Assembly (NCBI GenBank): GCA_038253945.1
Contig: JBBSGR010000028.1
Location: 1-18,526, forward strand
DNA length: 18,526 nucleotides
Reading direction: 5' to 3'
DNA from: JBBRYW01 sp038253945
Lineage (GTDB): Bacteria; Actinomycetota; Thermoleophilia; Gaiellales; Gaiellaceae
The translations under genes were made by a program, and so were the position numbers. Shown in pieces: positions 1-7,098 of this stretch. Each line of letters opens with the position of its first letter. The first letter of the stretch is position 1. The notes under the pieces were generated by a model. It worked only from the letters and a program-made list of their open reading frames with translations, did no database searches and was not told where the DNA came from.

Positions 1-224
1 CTCTTCGGACCCAGGGTCGCCGGGCTTCACGAACTCGATAGCTCGGTCTGACTGTCCTTTCCTATTGGCCGTCCGGCGCGTAAACAAGAGCCGATAGGCG
101 AACCTTGGGTCGTCGAACTCGGCTTGTGTCAATCCACGTTCGAACTTCTCGATGTAGCTGGATAGGCGCGCCGGAAGTTGACGACGGCAGTCGTGTCAGT
201 AGGCTTGATGTCTCGAAAATGGAG
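1..224 (-). pseudogene. Fragment of an unidentified protein running off the left edge
   Basis: I do not recognise this protein family. Two adjacent minus-strand frames read like one protein: an upstream stretch beginning HFRDIKPTDTTAVVNF, then, after a one-base phase change near 160-170, a stretch beginning YIEKFERGLTQAEF that stays open to base 1 with RLLF and RAIEFVKPGDP motifs. The mix of charged and aromatic residues looks like genuine coding sequence rather than a shadow frame. The frame change means it is probably broken. The upstream end merges without a break into a glycoside hydrolase fragment, suggesting a deletion joined two unrelated genes. The true C-terminus lies outside the window. 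Confidence 0.4.
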
Positions 225-263
225 AGCAGGAGTGTCCCCCCGAGTGGTGGGATTTGAGCGAGG

Positions 264-479
264 CTCCTGCCGGGCACGCGGTTCATCGCCCCAAGAGCGG
301 CCGACCGCGATGAAGGCCGAGTCCCAGCTCCACTGATGCGGGTAGAGCGAGCGCGATGGGACGGTCGACGATCCGATCCAATTGGCGTCGAGGACAGAGG
401 TCGCGGCGTCGACGAGGGCGTCCGGGTCGCCTCCGGCCGCGAGCGGGTGTCGAGGTGCCATGTGCGCATCATCGTCCAT
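264..479 (-). pseudogene. N-terminal fragment of a GH63-like (alpha/alpha)6 glycoside hydrolase
   Basis: The fragment begins MDDDAHMAPRHPLAAGG and carries VPSRSLYPHQWSWDSAF followed by IAVG and a D-E-P-R-A-R-Q-E stretch. The Y-P-x-Q-W-x-W-D-S pattern is the familiar N-terminal signature of mannosylglycerate hydrolase/GH63-like and related alpha-toroid glycosidases, where it lies at the substrate pocket. Family members are about 400 or more residues, but here the similarity stops after about 72 residues. The frame then runs into unrelated sequence (the fragment at the left edge). I read it as the 5' end of a gene cut by a deletion. Start choice between the codons at 479 and 461 is uncertain. 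It cannot encode a working enzyme. Confidence 0.55.
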
Positions 480-529
480 CGCCGCCCACGCCGAGCCCCC
501 ACCGATCCACGACGGCGGATTCGCGGCTG

Positions 530-757
530 CCGGCGACACTCACCCTCGACCTTCGCGGCAATCCGCCGTTGATCGTCTCAATCGGAGGGCTCGAAGTCGC
601 TCGATTCGCCTGCGACATGGGAGGCGTCCTGGCCCCCCGTCGAGCGGGCGTGCCGGATCTGCCGTGGGACGTTCAAGTCATCGACCAGCGCAGCGGCGCG
701 TCGATCCTCGTGACCCGGATCACCGAACTCCCGAAGCCCGACGGTGGCTTGTTATGA
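530..757 (+). pseudogene. C-terminal fragment of a small beta-rich protein
   Basis: The frame reads LTLDLRGNPPLIVSIGGLEV, then a short Cys-containing strand (ARFACDMGG), LPWDVQVID and SILVTRITELP before a TAA-class stop at 755-757. Alternating hydrophobic residues and the L-P-W-x-V pattern suggest beta strands. It resembles small secreted or lipoprotein-like proteins whose function is unknown to me. No credible start codon or ribosome binding site precedes the recognisable part, and the sequence upstream in frame is arginine-rich shadow sequence. This is therefore more likely the 3' remnant of a longer gene than an intact small gene. Confidence 0.35.
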
Positions 758-859
758 AAACGAAACGTCCAGCTGGCAGACCGCGGTCGCGAGACCCGCG
801 CCTCCAAGCCACATTCGTTCCGGGGGCGATTCCGGGACGACGATGGAGTGGAGAAGAAG

Positions 860-1366
860 ATGATGGATTCTCGTGCCGACCAAACCCCGGCGCTCGAGAC
901 GTCAGCGATGCTTATCCAAGGTGCGATCGGCGGGATCGTTGCCGGCGTCGTGTTCCTCATCGCCGAGATGATCGGATCCGTACTGCTCGGCGGTGAGCTG
1001 CTTGCGCCGTTCAAGGCGTTCGCTTCGATCCCTTTGGGTCAGATGCCCCCCACGATCGAGCTCGGAACCGCGCTTCCCGTCGGATTCGTCACGCACTTCG
1101 CGCTGAGCATCCTGTACGGCGTGATCGCGGTCGCGATCGTATCGCTCGTCCCCGCGCTGCGCAGCTCGGCGATGACCCTGATCGTGGCCACGACGATCTT
1201 TGGCACCCTGCTGTGGATCATCAACTTCTTGATCCTCCCGGACGTGATCGGTCGCCCGTGGTTCAAGGAAGCGCCGATGGTCGCCCAGTTCATCTACCAC
1301 GCGTTCTTCTACGGCACACCTTTGGGCATCTACCTCGCCATGCGAATGGGCCTCACCCGCACCTGA
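860..1366 (+). CDS. Four-helix integral membrane protein, function unknown
   Basis: This is an intact 168-residue protein with four clear hydrophobic segments. They are a glycine-rich first helix (QGAIGGIVAGVVFLIAEMIG), a second around HFALSILYGVIAVAIVSLV, a third around TTIFGTLLWIINFLILPDV, and a fourth around FIYHAFFYGTPLGIYLAM. Histidines occur at the start of helix two and in helix four. I chose the ATG at 860 because GGAGAAG at 850-856 sits just upstream as a ribosome binding site. A GTG at 848 and an ATG at 863 are also possible. It stands alone on this strand between decayed genes, and its integrity in such surroundings suggests selection. I recognise no named family and assign no function. 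Confidence 0.75.
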   Translation: MMDSRADQTPALETSAMLIQGAIGGIVAGVVFLIAEMIGSVLLGGELLAPFKAFASIPLGQMPPTIELGTALPVGFVTHFALSILYGVIAVAIVSLVPALRSSAMTLIVATTIFGTLLWIINFLILPDVIGRPWFKEAPMVAQFIYHAFFYGTPLGIYLAMRMGLTRT

Positions 1367-1422
1367 TCGAGGCGGTTGGAGCCTGATCGTCAAGCCTGAG
1401 GTCACCGGAGCGATCTCGATGC

Positions 1423-1456
1423 GGAGGCAGCCGCCGTCCGGAGGCAGCCGCCGTCC
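1423..1456. repeat. Two perfect tandem copies of a 17-bp unit
   Basis: The unit GGAGGCAGCCGCCGTCC occurs at 1423-1439 and again at 1440-1456 with no spacer. It lies between the stop of the membrane protein gene and the next small reading frame. A replication-slippage duplication is the simplest explanation. Confidence 0.8.
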
Positions 1457-1511
1457 GTCTGCCCACGACGCAGCACCCCGCACCTGAAGTAGAGATTGGC
1501 GAACAGCCCCG

Positions 1512-1772
1512 GTGCCGAAGTCGGGGCGGCCTCGATGGTTCCATGCCGCCGTCGATCTGAGCGACCCTCGCCGGCCCGTGCCGCAGTTCTCCGAGATCGC
1601 CCAGCACGTCATCGGCCACCTCGCCGGCGTGACGGAATGCCAGCCTCCGTATCCGGATCGATATCGAGGCGGACCACAAGGGTGGGATGGCTTCCCCGAG
1701 CAGGTCGAGCGGACCGTGTCGGAGAACGCCCGAACGCTGAAGTTCAAGGACTTCGGCTCCGAGGACGAGTAG
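1512..1772 (+). CDS. Small hypothetical protein of 86 residues
   Basis: The frame opens with GTG at 1512 and ends with TAG. The product has a believable composition: RPRWFHAAVDLSD near the N-terminus, an amphipathic stretch QFSEIAQHVIGHLAGV, an aromatic and glycine-rich middle (YPDRYRGGPQGWDGF) and an acidic end (FKDFGSEDE). I recognise no family. No strong ribosome binding site precedes the GTG, so it may be the 3' part of a longer lost gene. The opposite strand is also open here, but its product is arginine- and leucine-rich, as expected of a shadow frame. Confidence is limited because neighbouring sequence is decayed. Confidence 0.4.
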   Translation: MPKSGRPRWFHAAVDLSDPRRPVPQFSEIAQHVIGHLAGVTECQPPYPDRYRGGPQGWDGFPEQVERTVSENARTLKFKDFGSEDE

Positions 1773-1873
1773 CGTCGGGGCCACAATGCCCGCCGGGGCG
1801 TCAATCGGGGCGTCAGACGCTCGCTCCGGGTGTCCGTGAGAACACCGCCGACCCCATGGCGAGCGTGAAGGAA

Positions 1874-1918
1874 TGGAGCCGACACTCGGATTTGAACCGA
1901 GGACCTGTGTTTACGAAC
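1874..1918 (-). repeat. tRNA-3'-end-derived repeat, copy 1
   Basis: On the minus strand this reads as the 3' half of a tRNA: an anticodon-loop-like TTCGTAA, a variable region, a perfect T arm (CTCGG, loop TTCAAAT, CCGAG), an acceptor strand TGTCGGC, discriminator T and an encoded CCA. The 5' half is missing; upstream bases do not form the matching anticodon, D or acceptor strands. It is therefore a tRNA fragment, perhaps an attachment-site remnant from an integrated element. Bases just past the CCA are also partly shared with copies 2 and 3. Confidence 0.7.
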
Positions 1919-2299
1919 TCCGCGTCACGCTCAGGCGTACAGCCCGCTGTGGGACGCTCAGCTCGGCCTGTGGACCCCGAAGCGATTCGCCTGGGGCTCA
2001 CACCCGCCAGATCGACGAGGTCCAGGTCTTCACCTGGCCGCGACGCGACCGGACCTGCTGACGGGCGTGGACCGGCGACCGGCATGCCCGCTCCCTACGG
2101 CTCGGTCGGGGTGTCGATCAATTGCGCGGTCATCGCGTTCATCGACGAGGCTCCCACCGAGAACCTCACCAAGCCCGCTCGGCACTCCCAGTTCCCACCG
2201 CGCTGACGCGGACCTCGACAGACGGCGGCGGACCACACGGCCCGCCGTCGTCAAGCAATCTCAGACGCGACACCGCAACACGGGAGTCTCCATCTGCCC
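1919..2299. other. Stretch with no supportable gene
   Basis: Several frames are open in both directions, but their products are arginine-, serine- and proline-rich and lack recognisable motifs, as expected of GC-rich non-coding or decayed sequence. I see no RNA gene, terminator or repeat here beyond the tRNA-derived copy at its left edge. Confidence 0.4.
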
Positions 2300-2388
2300 G
2301 ACCGGCGCCTGCCGAACGCGGTCCTGCTCGCGGAGGCGGGCTACGCCGTCCTCCAACCGAACCCGCGCGGCAGCTCGGGCGCTCACCC
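2300..2388 (+). pseudogene. Short fragment of an S9-family (prolyl oligopeptidase-type) peptidase
   Basis: In the frame starting at 2303 the sequence reads NAVLLAEAGYAVLQPNPRGS followed by SGA. Established S9 peptidases have just this stretch (a hydrophobic A-G-Y-A-V-L strand, then P-N-P-R-G-S-x-G) ahead of the nucleophile elbow. Fewer than 30 residues remain; neither the catalytic serine region nor the propeller is present. It is directly followed in another frame by a TetR-like remnant, so the two genes were joined by deletion. Confidence 0.5.
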
Positions 2389-2394
2389 TTGTCG

Positions 2395-2690
2395 GCCGCG
2401 CTGTCTGGCACCAGGGTTGGCCATACATCGAGTTCATGGTGCGCAATCGCCGTGTCGACCCGGTCGTGGAACGCGAGGTCGCGGCGCGCGACGCCTCCCG
2501 TCACGCCCACATGTGGGCGATCTGCTGACGCCTCCACGACGAGCACGCGGCCGACACTCCGCCGCCTGGGCCGTTGATCAGGTGATGGCCTTGACGAACC
2601 CGACGGTCTACGAGGACCTCGTCGTCCGCCGAGGCTGGTCGCTCAACGCGGCGACCGACGCGATCGCGAGAGCCGCGATCGCCGCAGTCA
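2395..2690 (+). pseudogene. C-terminal remnant of a TetR/AcrR-type transcriptional regulator
   Basis: The first part reads WPYIEFMVRNRRVDPVVERE and DASRHAHMWAIC before a TGA at 2526-2528. After frame changes, the theme resumes as RLHDEHAADTP and then AVDQVMALTNPTVYEDLVVR with RGWS. The x-x-L-T-x-P-x-V-Y-x-x-L-V-V-x-R-G-W-S pattern is typical of the C-terminal ligand-binding domain of TetR-like regulators. The N-terminal helix-turn-helix is absent. Two frame changes within about 60 bases (roughly 2525-2575) and an internal stop mark it as dead. What it once regulated cannot be told. Confidence 0.5.
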
Positions 2691-2936
2691 TGAGCCAGGG
2701 GACGCCAGCGGGTCCGCTCCCCAGCACCCGACTGGGCCGCCCTCGAGGCGGCGGCCGACGCACGAGCGAAGGGCATCGGCGTCGGCTCGAGTGTCCTCCC
2801 AGATGCCGACCGACCCATGATCGGACAGTATCCCGAGCCAAAGCGAGTGGAGCGTCGCCGAGCGCAGTGACGGCCACCCTCGCGGACTGGCCCGCGAGGT
2901 GCTCAGGACCGGCGAATTCGCGACGAAGGAGGGAAC

Positions 2937-2977
2937 GGAGCCGACACCCGGGTTTGAACCAAGGACCTGCTGTTCAG
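2937..2977 (-). repeat. tRNA-3'-end-derived repeat, copy 2
   Basis: On the minus strand this reads ACAGCAGGTCC, then a T arm with wobble pairs (CTTGG, loop TTCAAAC, CCGGG), acceptor strand TGTCGGC and TCC. It shares the acceptor, T loop and variable region with copies 1 and 3 but has diverged in the anticodon region, and no 5' tRNA half is present. The trailing sequence past the acceptor, containing GCGACGAAGGAGGG on the plus strand, also partly matches that of the other copies. Confidence 0.65.
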
Positions 2978-3096
2978 GAAGAGGCTGCCTCGGCCGATGG
3001 CCGGCGACCTCCTCGTCTTCGGGCTTTTCGATCGCAAGTTGACGGTCCCCTTAAACAGACCTCGGGCAAGTTCGATAAGGGCATGTCGCCGGACGG

Positions 3097-3184
3097 GTCA
3101 CGGGCCCCGCCCTGGGTGACGACCCCCTACGCGGGACCTCGGATCGGGTCCCAAGGCGGCAGTCCAGACGGACTGCCGCTTTTG
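3097..3184 (+). ncRNA. Candidate structured RNA of three successive hairpins
   Basis: Three inverted repeats follow one another on the plus strand: GTCAC/GTGAC at 3097-3101 and 3116-3120 with an inner GGG/CCC; GGGACC/GGTCCC at 3133-3138 and 3147-3152; and a strong terminator-type hairpin at 3156-3179 followed by TTTT. No convincing reading frame covers this stretch. I do not recognise tmRNA, RNase P RNA, SRP RNA or a known riboswitch. A small RNA or the attenuator end of a lost gene are both possible, and no clear promoter is visible upstream. Confidence 0.25.
3156..3184 (+). terminator. Intrinsic terminator
   Basis: A perfect 10-bp stem, GCGGCAGTCC with GGACTGCCGC, closes a four-base AGAC loop and is followed by TTTTGTTGT. 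This is the clearest rho-independent terminator in the window. It acts on plus-strand transcription; what transcript it once ended is unclear because the genes upstream are remnants. Confidence 0.75.
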
Positions 3185-3324
3185 TTGTGTTCGCGCCAGG
3201 CACACCCGTTGCGCACGAAAGGATTGCCAGTTGCGAACGCTGCCCTTCTCGGGTCGTGAAGGTCCCATCGAGCCTTCTTCCTGGGGCTCGCCGAACGTCC
3301 CGATGATGAGGAGGGTGCCCGGGT

Positions 3325-3381
3325 CGAGCAGCTTGTTCGTAAACAGCAGGTCCTCGGTTCAAAATGCGAGTGTCGGCTCCA
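3325..3381 (+). repeat. tRNA-derived repeat, copy 3 (Thr-CGU-like pseudo-tRNA)
   Basis: This copy is on the plus strand, inverted relative to copies 1 and 2. It keeps a D-stem-like GAGC, an anticodon arm GCTTG, TTCGTAA, ACAGC (anticodon CGT would read Thr; two of five stem pairs broken), the variable AGGTC, a T arm disrupted by an extra base (TTCAAAATGCGAG instead of TTCAAATCCGAG), acceptor TGTCGGC and TCCA. Broken stems and a poorly matching 5' acceptor show it is not a functional tRNA gene. Confidence 0.65.
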
Positions 3382-3485
3382 CTCCCCGGTTTCGTGCTCG
3401 CGAAAACCTGCTGTGTGGTCCGGGCGGCATTCCGGGACGACCTCCGTCGGCTGCCACAACGCTCAGACGTCGGAAGACCTGCTAG

Positions 3486-3692
3486 CTAAGCGATTTCCTC
3501 GGTCGGCGGCACCTCGATCGGACGCTGCGGACGTATGCCGACCATTACAACCGCAGGCGGCCGCATCGTGCCCTCGACCTCGCGACTCCGTCGGCCGACG
3601 CCGAGAACCCGCTGCCCGTCAGCCCTCGCGACGTTCGCCGCCGCGACGTGCTCGGCGGCCTCATCCACTAGTACTACGGCATCGCTGCGTGA
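3486..3692 (+). pseudogene. 3' remnant of an integrase-core (IS481/IS3-like) transposase, IS copy A
   Basis: The frame starting at 3486 reads FLGRRHLDRTLRTYADHYNR, then RRPHRALDL and, near the end, RRRDVLGGLIH, an in-frame TAG at 3669-3671, and YYGIAA with TGA at 3690-3692. H-Y-N-x-x-R-P-H-R-x-L is the well-known C-terminal motif of integrase-core transposases. Only the last 70 or so codons survive, and the TAG is a further lesion. The terminal inverted-repeat-like sequence follows at once. The opposite-strand transposase next door supplies the N-terminal half of the same family. Confidence 0.7.
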
Positions 3693-4360
3693 TCGAATCT
3701 GGGTTTTCGACCCCCACGCGAGTCCGGGTGAGCTGTCGATGCGCTCAGGTGGATCCGCCGTCTGCCGAGCTCGATGAAGACCAGCACATAGAGCGTCCGG
3801 AGCCACGCGGTCTCGACGCTGAAGAAGTCACAGGCGATGATGCCATGCGCCTGCGCCTGGAGGAACTCGGCCCAGGAGGGGCCGTTCCGCCGTGGCGCAG
3901 GGCCGAGGCGCGCACTCCGGAGCAGGCTCCGGATCGTCGTCGCTCCCACCCGGATCCCGAGCTTGCGCAGCTCACCCTGCATGCGCACGCAGCCCCAGCG
4001 CGGGTTCTCGCGGGCCAGCCGGACGATGAGCTCCCGCACGTCGGGATCGAGTGGTGGTCGACCGGGCCGGCCCACCCTGCCGTACGTCCACTTTCTCCTC
4101 ACGAGCTCCCGGTGCCAGCGCAGGAGCGTCGCCGGCGTCACGATGAACGAGACCCAGCGTTCGCGCGGGATCGATCGACTCGCCATCGCGAGGAGCACCC
4201 GGTCCACGGCCCGGAACCTCGGCGGGCCGTTCCTTCGTTGGAGAACCCGGAGCTGGTGGCGGAGGACCAGGATCTCGAGGTCTTTGGCGCCGCCATCGCG
4301 GGCGCCGACCCTGAGGAGTCGGGCCAGCGCCCGAACGATCAAGCCGAGGATGAACAGCAT
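3674..4360 (-). pseudogene. 5' remnant of an integrase-core (IS481/IS3-like) transposase, IS copy B
   Basis: The product begins MLFILGLIVRALARLLRV and carries KDLEILVLRHQLRVLQRRN, the helix-turn-helix region TPATLLRWHRELVRRKW, NPRWGCVRMQGELRKLGIRV and the first catalytic aspartate in IIACDFFSVETAWLRTLYV. Family similarity stops at LSASTAHPDS, just where the end of IS copy A begins. The last residues before the stop (3674-3719) are translated from copy A's terminal repeat. The second aspartate and the catalytic glutamate are lost, so it is inactive. It has about 215 recognisable residues, where whole transposases of this kind have roughly 350. Confidence 0.8.
3692..3719 (+). repeat. Terminal repeat of IS copy A (3' end)
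   Basis: The sequence runs from TGATCGAATC to TTTCGACCCCCACGC (3705-3719). It directly follows the transposase stop of copy A and shares its last 15 bases exactly with 4399-4413. The two copies are in direct orientation because they are outward-facing ends of two elements in opposite orientation. Confidence 0.65.
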
Positions 4361-4384
4361 CCGCGCATCCTACGGTGCGTGTTG

Positions 4385-4413
4385 ATCGTGAATCGGCGTT
4401 TCGACCCCCACGC
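4385..4413 (+). repeat. Terminal repeat of IS copy B (5' end)
   Basis: It lies just upstream of the minus-strand transposase start and reads outward TGATCGTGAATC, then TTTCGACCCCCACGC (4399-4413). It matches the end of copy A with two small gaps. It marks the right boundary of the IS cluster, 33 bases ahead of the next gene. Confidence 0.65.
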
Positions 4414-4446
4414 CGTATCGTGGCCCCCGTCTACCTCTGGAGTCCG

Positions 4447-4778
4447 ATGCACATCCACGAACCGGCCACGGATACCGACCCCGGCGACGCGCCTGTCCCG
4501 CAGGCCCCGCTTGAGCGGATCCGGAGTGAGCTCTCGACGCTGCACCGAGCCACCGCCGCGGAAGCCATGGCGCGGATCGCGCTCGGGGAGCGGCCCGTCT
4601 TCCGGGTCCACTGGCGGTGGGATGGCACGGCGGTCGAGATCGCGGTGGAGGAGCTGCCCGGCGTCAACGCCCTGGCGCCCACCCGATCGGATGTCGAGTG
4701 CGCGCGCAGCACAGGATCGCGGCCGAGCTGGGTCTCCCCGCCGACGCCTTCGATGTGACGGTCGTGGCCGGCGACTGA
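4447..4778 (+). pseudogene. Small protein of unknown function, broken by one frameshift
   Basis: From the ATG at 4447 the frame reads MHIHEPATDTDPGD, then LERIRSELSTLHRATAAEAM and GERPVFRVHWRWDGTAVEIA, up to DVE near 4697-4700. Family-like sequence then continues in the next frame as RAQHRIAAELGLPADAFDV and TVVAGD with TGA at 4776-4778. Restoring one base near 4700 would give a clean protein of about 110 residues. I do not recognise it. GGAG at 4439-4442 is a plausible ribosome binding site. The IS end lies 33 bases upstream and may have displaced its promoter. A sequencing error could mimic this single lesion. Confidence 0.6.
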
Positions 4779-4780
4779 AC

Positions 4781-4812
4781 GGCCGCGGCTGACGACTCCT
4801 CAGCGGCCGCCG
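4781..4812. terminator. Imperfect hairpin between convergent genes
   Basis: GGCC and GCTGA on the left pair with TCAGC and GGCC on the right around the stop codon of the minus-strand debranching-enzyme gene. There is no T-tract on either side, so it is only a possible bidirectional stop between two converging genes. Confidence 0.25.
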
Positions 4813-7070
4813 AGTGCGATCCGGGCCGCTCGACCGAGTCGCCCCGGCAGATGATCGAAGACCGCCCGTTTGAGGGCTTCGGCGAGATGTTCGGCGGGGC
4901 CGGCCACGTCGTCCGGAGGGCCGGCGCTGAGGATGAGGATCTTGCCGTCCTGCGACTCGACGTGGTGCCGGGCAGCGCCATCGGGCTGGCGTTCGAACCG
5001 AAGGTCGAGTCGCGTCTGGCCGACCCTGATATTCCGCAGCGTCACCTCCGGGCACCACTCGGGCAATCTGGGCCGGACGAGGACGAGGGCGTTCATCGGA
5101 GCGAACGGGTACAGGCCGAGCATGACCTGGATGAGCTGGAGGACCGCGCTCGCCGACCACGCCTGCGGGCTGTTCGCGCCGGGATAGAGGACGGGGCGGC
5201 CGACAGCCGAGCGTTCGTGCCCGGCGAACACCTCGGGGAGCCGGCCCGCCGGGCACGCCTCGGCAGCTTCCCACAGCGCGCTCGCCAGCCGCTCGACGTG
5301 CTCGTCGAGACCGTACCGCTTGAAGCCGAGCGCGAACGTCGCGTTCTCGACCGGCCAGACGGTCCCAAGGTGGTAGGCGAACGGGTTGTAGGACGGATGG
5401 TCGCGCGCGAGCGTACGGACACCCCAGCCCGAGAAGAGCTCCGGTCCGAGCAGGCGGTCGGCAACCTCCCGGGCGTGCTCGACGGGCACGATCCCGGCGG
5501 CGAGTGCATGACCCGGGTTCGAGGTGATCGACTTCACCTGACGATCGTCGCCATCGAGCGCGAGCGCGTAGAACCGCTCGTCCGGCATCCAGAACGCCTC
5601 GTGCCAGCGCGCGCGCAGCCCGTCGGCCTTTTCGACCATTCGTTCGGCCGCATCGTCCTCCTCGAGCGCGACGAGGATCTCGGCCATCCGCTCGTGAGCG
5701 ATGAAATGGAAGGCCTGCTCCTCGATCGTGGCGATGGGGTTCTCGACGAGCCGCCCGTCGGGGTAGCGGATCCCCTCATCGGAGTCCTTCCAGCCCTGGT
5801 TCTTGAGGCCGTCCTTCGCCCGGCGCCGGTATTCGAGGAAGCCGTCGCCGTCCTGGTCGCCGTAGCGGTCTGCCCAGTCGAACGTTCGGAGCGCGGCGTC
5901 CCGGTGAACCTGCAGCGCGTCGGTGTCGCCGGTCCAGTGCCATAGCTCGCTGAGGGCGAGGAGGAACATGGCCGACGTCGTCTGGCTGCCGTAGTACGCA
6001 CGCTGTGGTCGGATGTCGAGCATCGAGAGTGGCCCGCGTCGCATCTCGTGGACCATCTTGCCGGGCTCGGCGTCCCGCATTGGGTCGTCCTTCGTGGCCT
6101 GTGTCGCCGCCGCGATGGCGAGTGCGCCCCGAGCCAGCTCGGGGCCGAGGAGACTCGACTGCCAGGCGGAAGTCAGGGAATCCCGTCCGAAGAAACCGGT
6201 GAACATCGGCATGCCGGCATTCGCGATCCAGGCCCGGCCATGGGGCCCGCGCAGGGCCGGATCGATGGTCGCCTCGAGCTCCTGGTTGCGCAGAGCGTAG
6301 AGATCCTCGATCGCACGCTCGGCGATGTACTCGACGCGTGGGCCGCCCTCGACCGACAGGCGCCCCTCCCGCCAGCTTCGCCGATCCGCCTCCCGCTCGT
6401 CGTCCCCGAACGACTCCAACCCCCGCCACGCCCCGTCGACGAGCGACTCGTACCGCAGGACCGCGATCCAGGCCGCTCGAGCCGGCATCTCGACCCGAAA
6501 CGCGAAGCCGTCCAGCGAGTCGGCGCGGGCAGGGCTCGTCGAGCGCACGATGAGCACCCGAAGCCCACGCTCGATGCTCTGGCCCTCGTGCTCGGCGGTG
6601 TATCGGAGCTCGAGGGTCTGGCCGGGCTCGTCCCACGTCCGATCGATCCGATCGTCGAGCATGCTTTTGGCGTCGAGCTCGAGCATGTCCCGGAAGTCAG
6701 CGTCGAGCTCGAGCCTCAGCTCCGCGGCGTAGGGGACCGCGCCGTCGTTGCGGAGCGTGATCTCCTCGAGCAGGCCCGGGCCCACTCGGCGCCGCAGTCG
6801 GACCTCGATGGCGTCCTGCGGCAGGGCCGGGCCCTCTGGGCTGCCATCCGGCCGGGCCGCGTGGAGGACGGCGATGTACTCGTCGCTCTCGGGCTGGTTG
6901 GTCCCGACGACCTCGAACCGGAGCTCCCCGAGGGTCAGGCGATGACGCGACAGGATGCGGGTGTCGAAGTCGAACAGCCCGTGGCGCGTACCGCCGTCGA
7001 TCGACCCGTCCTGACTCGTGCACAGCGCCGTGTAGCCGGCATGGATGACGGCCGGGGGCGCCTCGCTCAT
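4800..7070 (-). CDS. Amylo-alpha-1,6-glucosidase / glycogen debranching-type glycoside hydrolase
   Basis: This intact protein of about 756 residues has the two-part layout of bacterial debranching-type enzymes. An N-terminal beta-rich domain (roughly residues 10-220, with GTRHGLFDFDTRILSRHRL) is followed by an (alpha/alpha)6 catalytic domain from about residue 270. Visible motifs are GMPMFTGFFGRDSLTSAW (about residue 285), GPLSMLDIRPQRAYYGSQT, YHLGTVWPVENA (about 565) and LPEVFAG (about 610). Family members hydrolyse alpha-1,6 branches or related alpha-glucosides in the cytoplasm. I chose the ATG at 7070 (MSEAPPAVIHAGY); a start at 7172 would add 34 arginine-rich residues and overlap the SDR gene. 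No strong ribosome binding site is visible. It lies 28 bases after the SDR remnant in the same direction. Substrate is not determined by sequence. Confidence 0.85.
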   Translation of the reverse strand: MSEAPPAVIHAGYTALCTSQDGSIDGGTRHGLFDFDTRILSRHRLTLGELRFEVVGTNQPESDEYIAVLHAARPDGSPEGPALPQDAIEVRLRRRVGPGLLEEITLRNDGAVPYAAELRLELDADFRDMLELDAKSMLDDRIDRTWDEPGQTLELRYTAEHEGQSIERGLRVLIVRSTSPARADSLDGFAFRVEMPARAAWIAVLRYESLVDGAWRGLESFGDDEREADRRSWREGRLSVEGGPRVEYIAERAIEDLYALRNQELEATIDPALRGPHGRAWIANAGMPMFTGFFGRDSLTSAWQSSLLGPELARGALAIAAATQATKDDPMRDAEPGKMVHEMRRGPLSMLDIRPQRAYYGSQTTSAMFLLALSELWHWTGDTDALQVHRDAALRTFDWADRYGDQDGDGFLEYRRRAKDGLKNQGWKDSDEGIRYPDGRLVENPIATIEEQAFHFIAHERMAEILVALEEDDAAERMVEKADGLRARWHEAFWMPDERFYALALDGDDRQVKSITSNPGHALAAGIVPVEHAREVADRLLGPELFSGWGVRTLARDHPSYNPFAYHLGTVWPVENATFALGFKRYGLDEHVERLASALWEAAEACPAGRLPEVFAGHERSAVGRPVLYPGANSPQAWSASAVLQLIQVMLGLYPFAPMNALVLVRPRLPEWCPEVTLRNIRVGQTRLDLRFERQPDGAARHHVESQDGKILILSAGPPDDVAGPAEHLAEALKRAVFDHLPGRLGRAARIALGGR

Positions 7071-7098
7071 CCGGGCAGCCGGTCGACCGACGGGCTGG

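Larger units (their letters stand above)
3486..4413. mobile_element. Two nested, truncated copies of one IS family
   Basis: Copy A (plus, 3486-3719) has the transposase C-terminus and one terminal repeat. Copy B (minus, 3720-4413) has the N-terminal 60 percent and the other terminal repeat. Copy A's end abuts the middle of copy B's gene, which fits insertion of one element into another of its family followed by deletion. A single element rearranged by inversion and deletion is the alternative. Confidence 0.65.

Noticed and set aside
828..842. ATTCCGGGACGAC shared with 3428-3440
   Set aside because: A 13-base match in an 18.5-kb GC-rich window is expected by chance, and the flanks do not align.
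3413..4792. Long plus-strand open frame of 459 codons across the IS cluster
   Set aside because: Its product is Arg/Pro/His-rich and antisense to the clear transposase; it is a shadow of GC-rich coding sequence.
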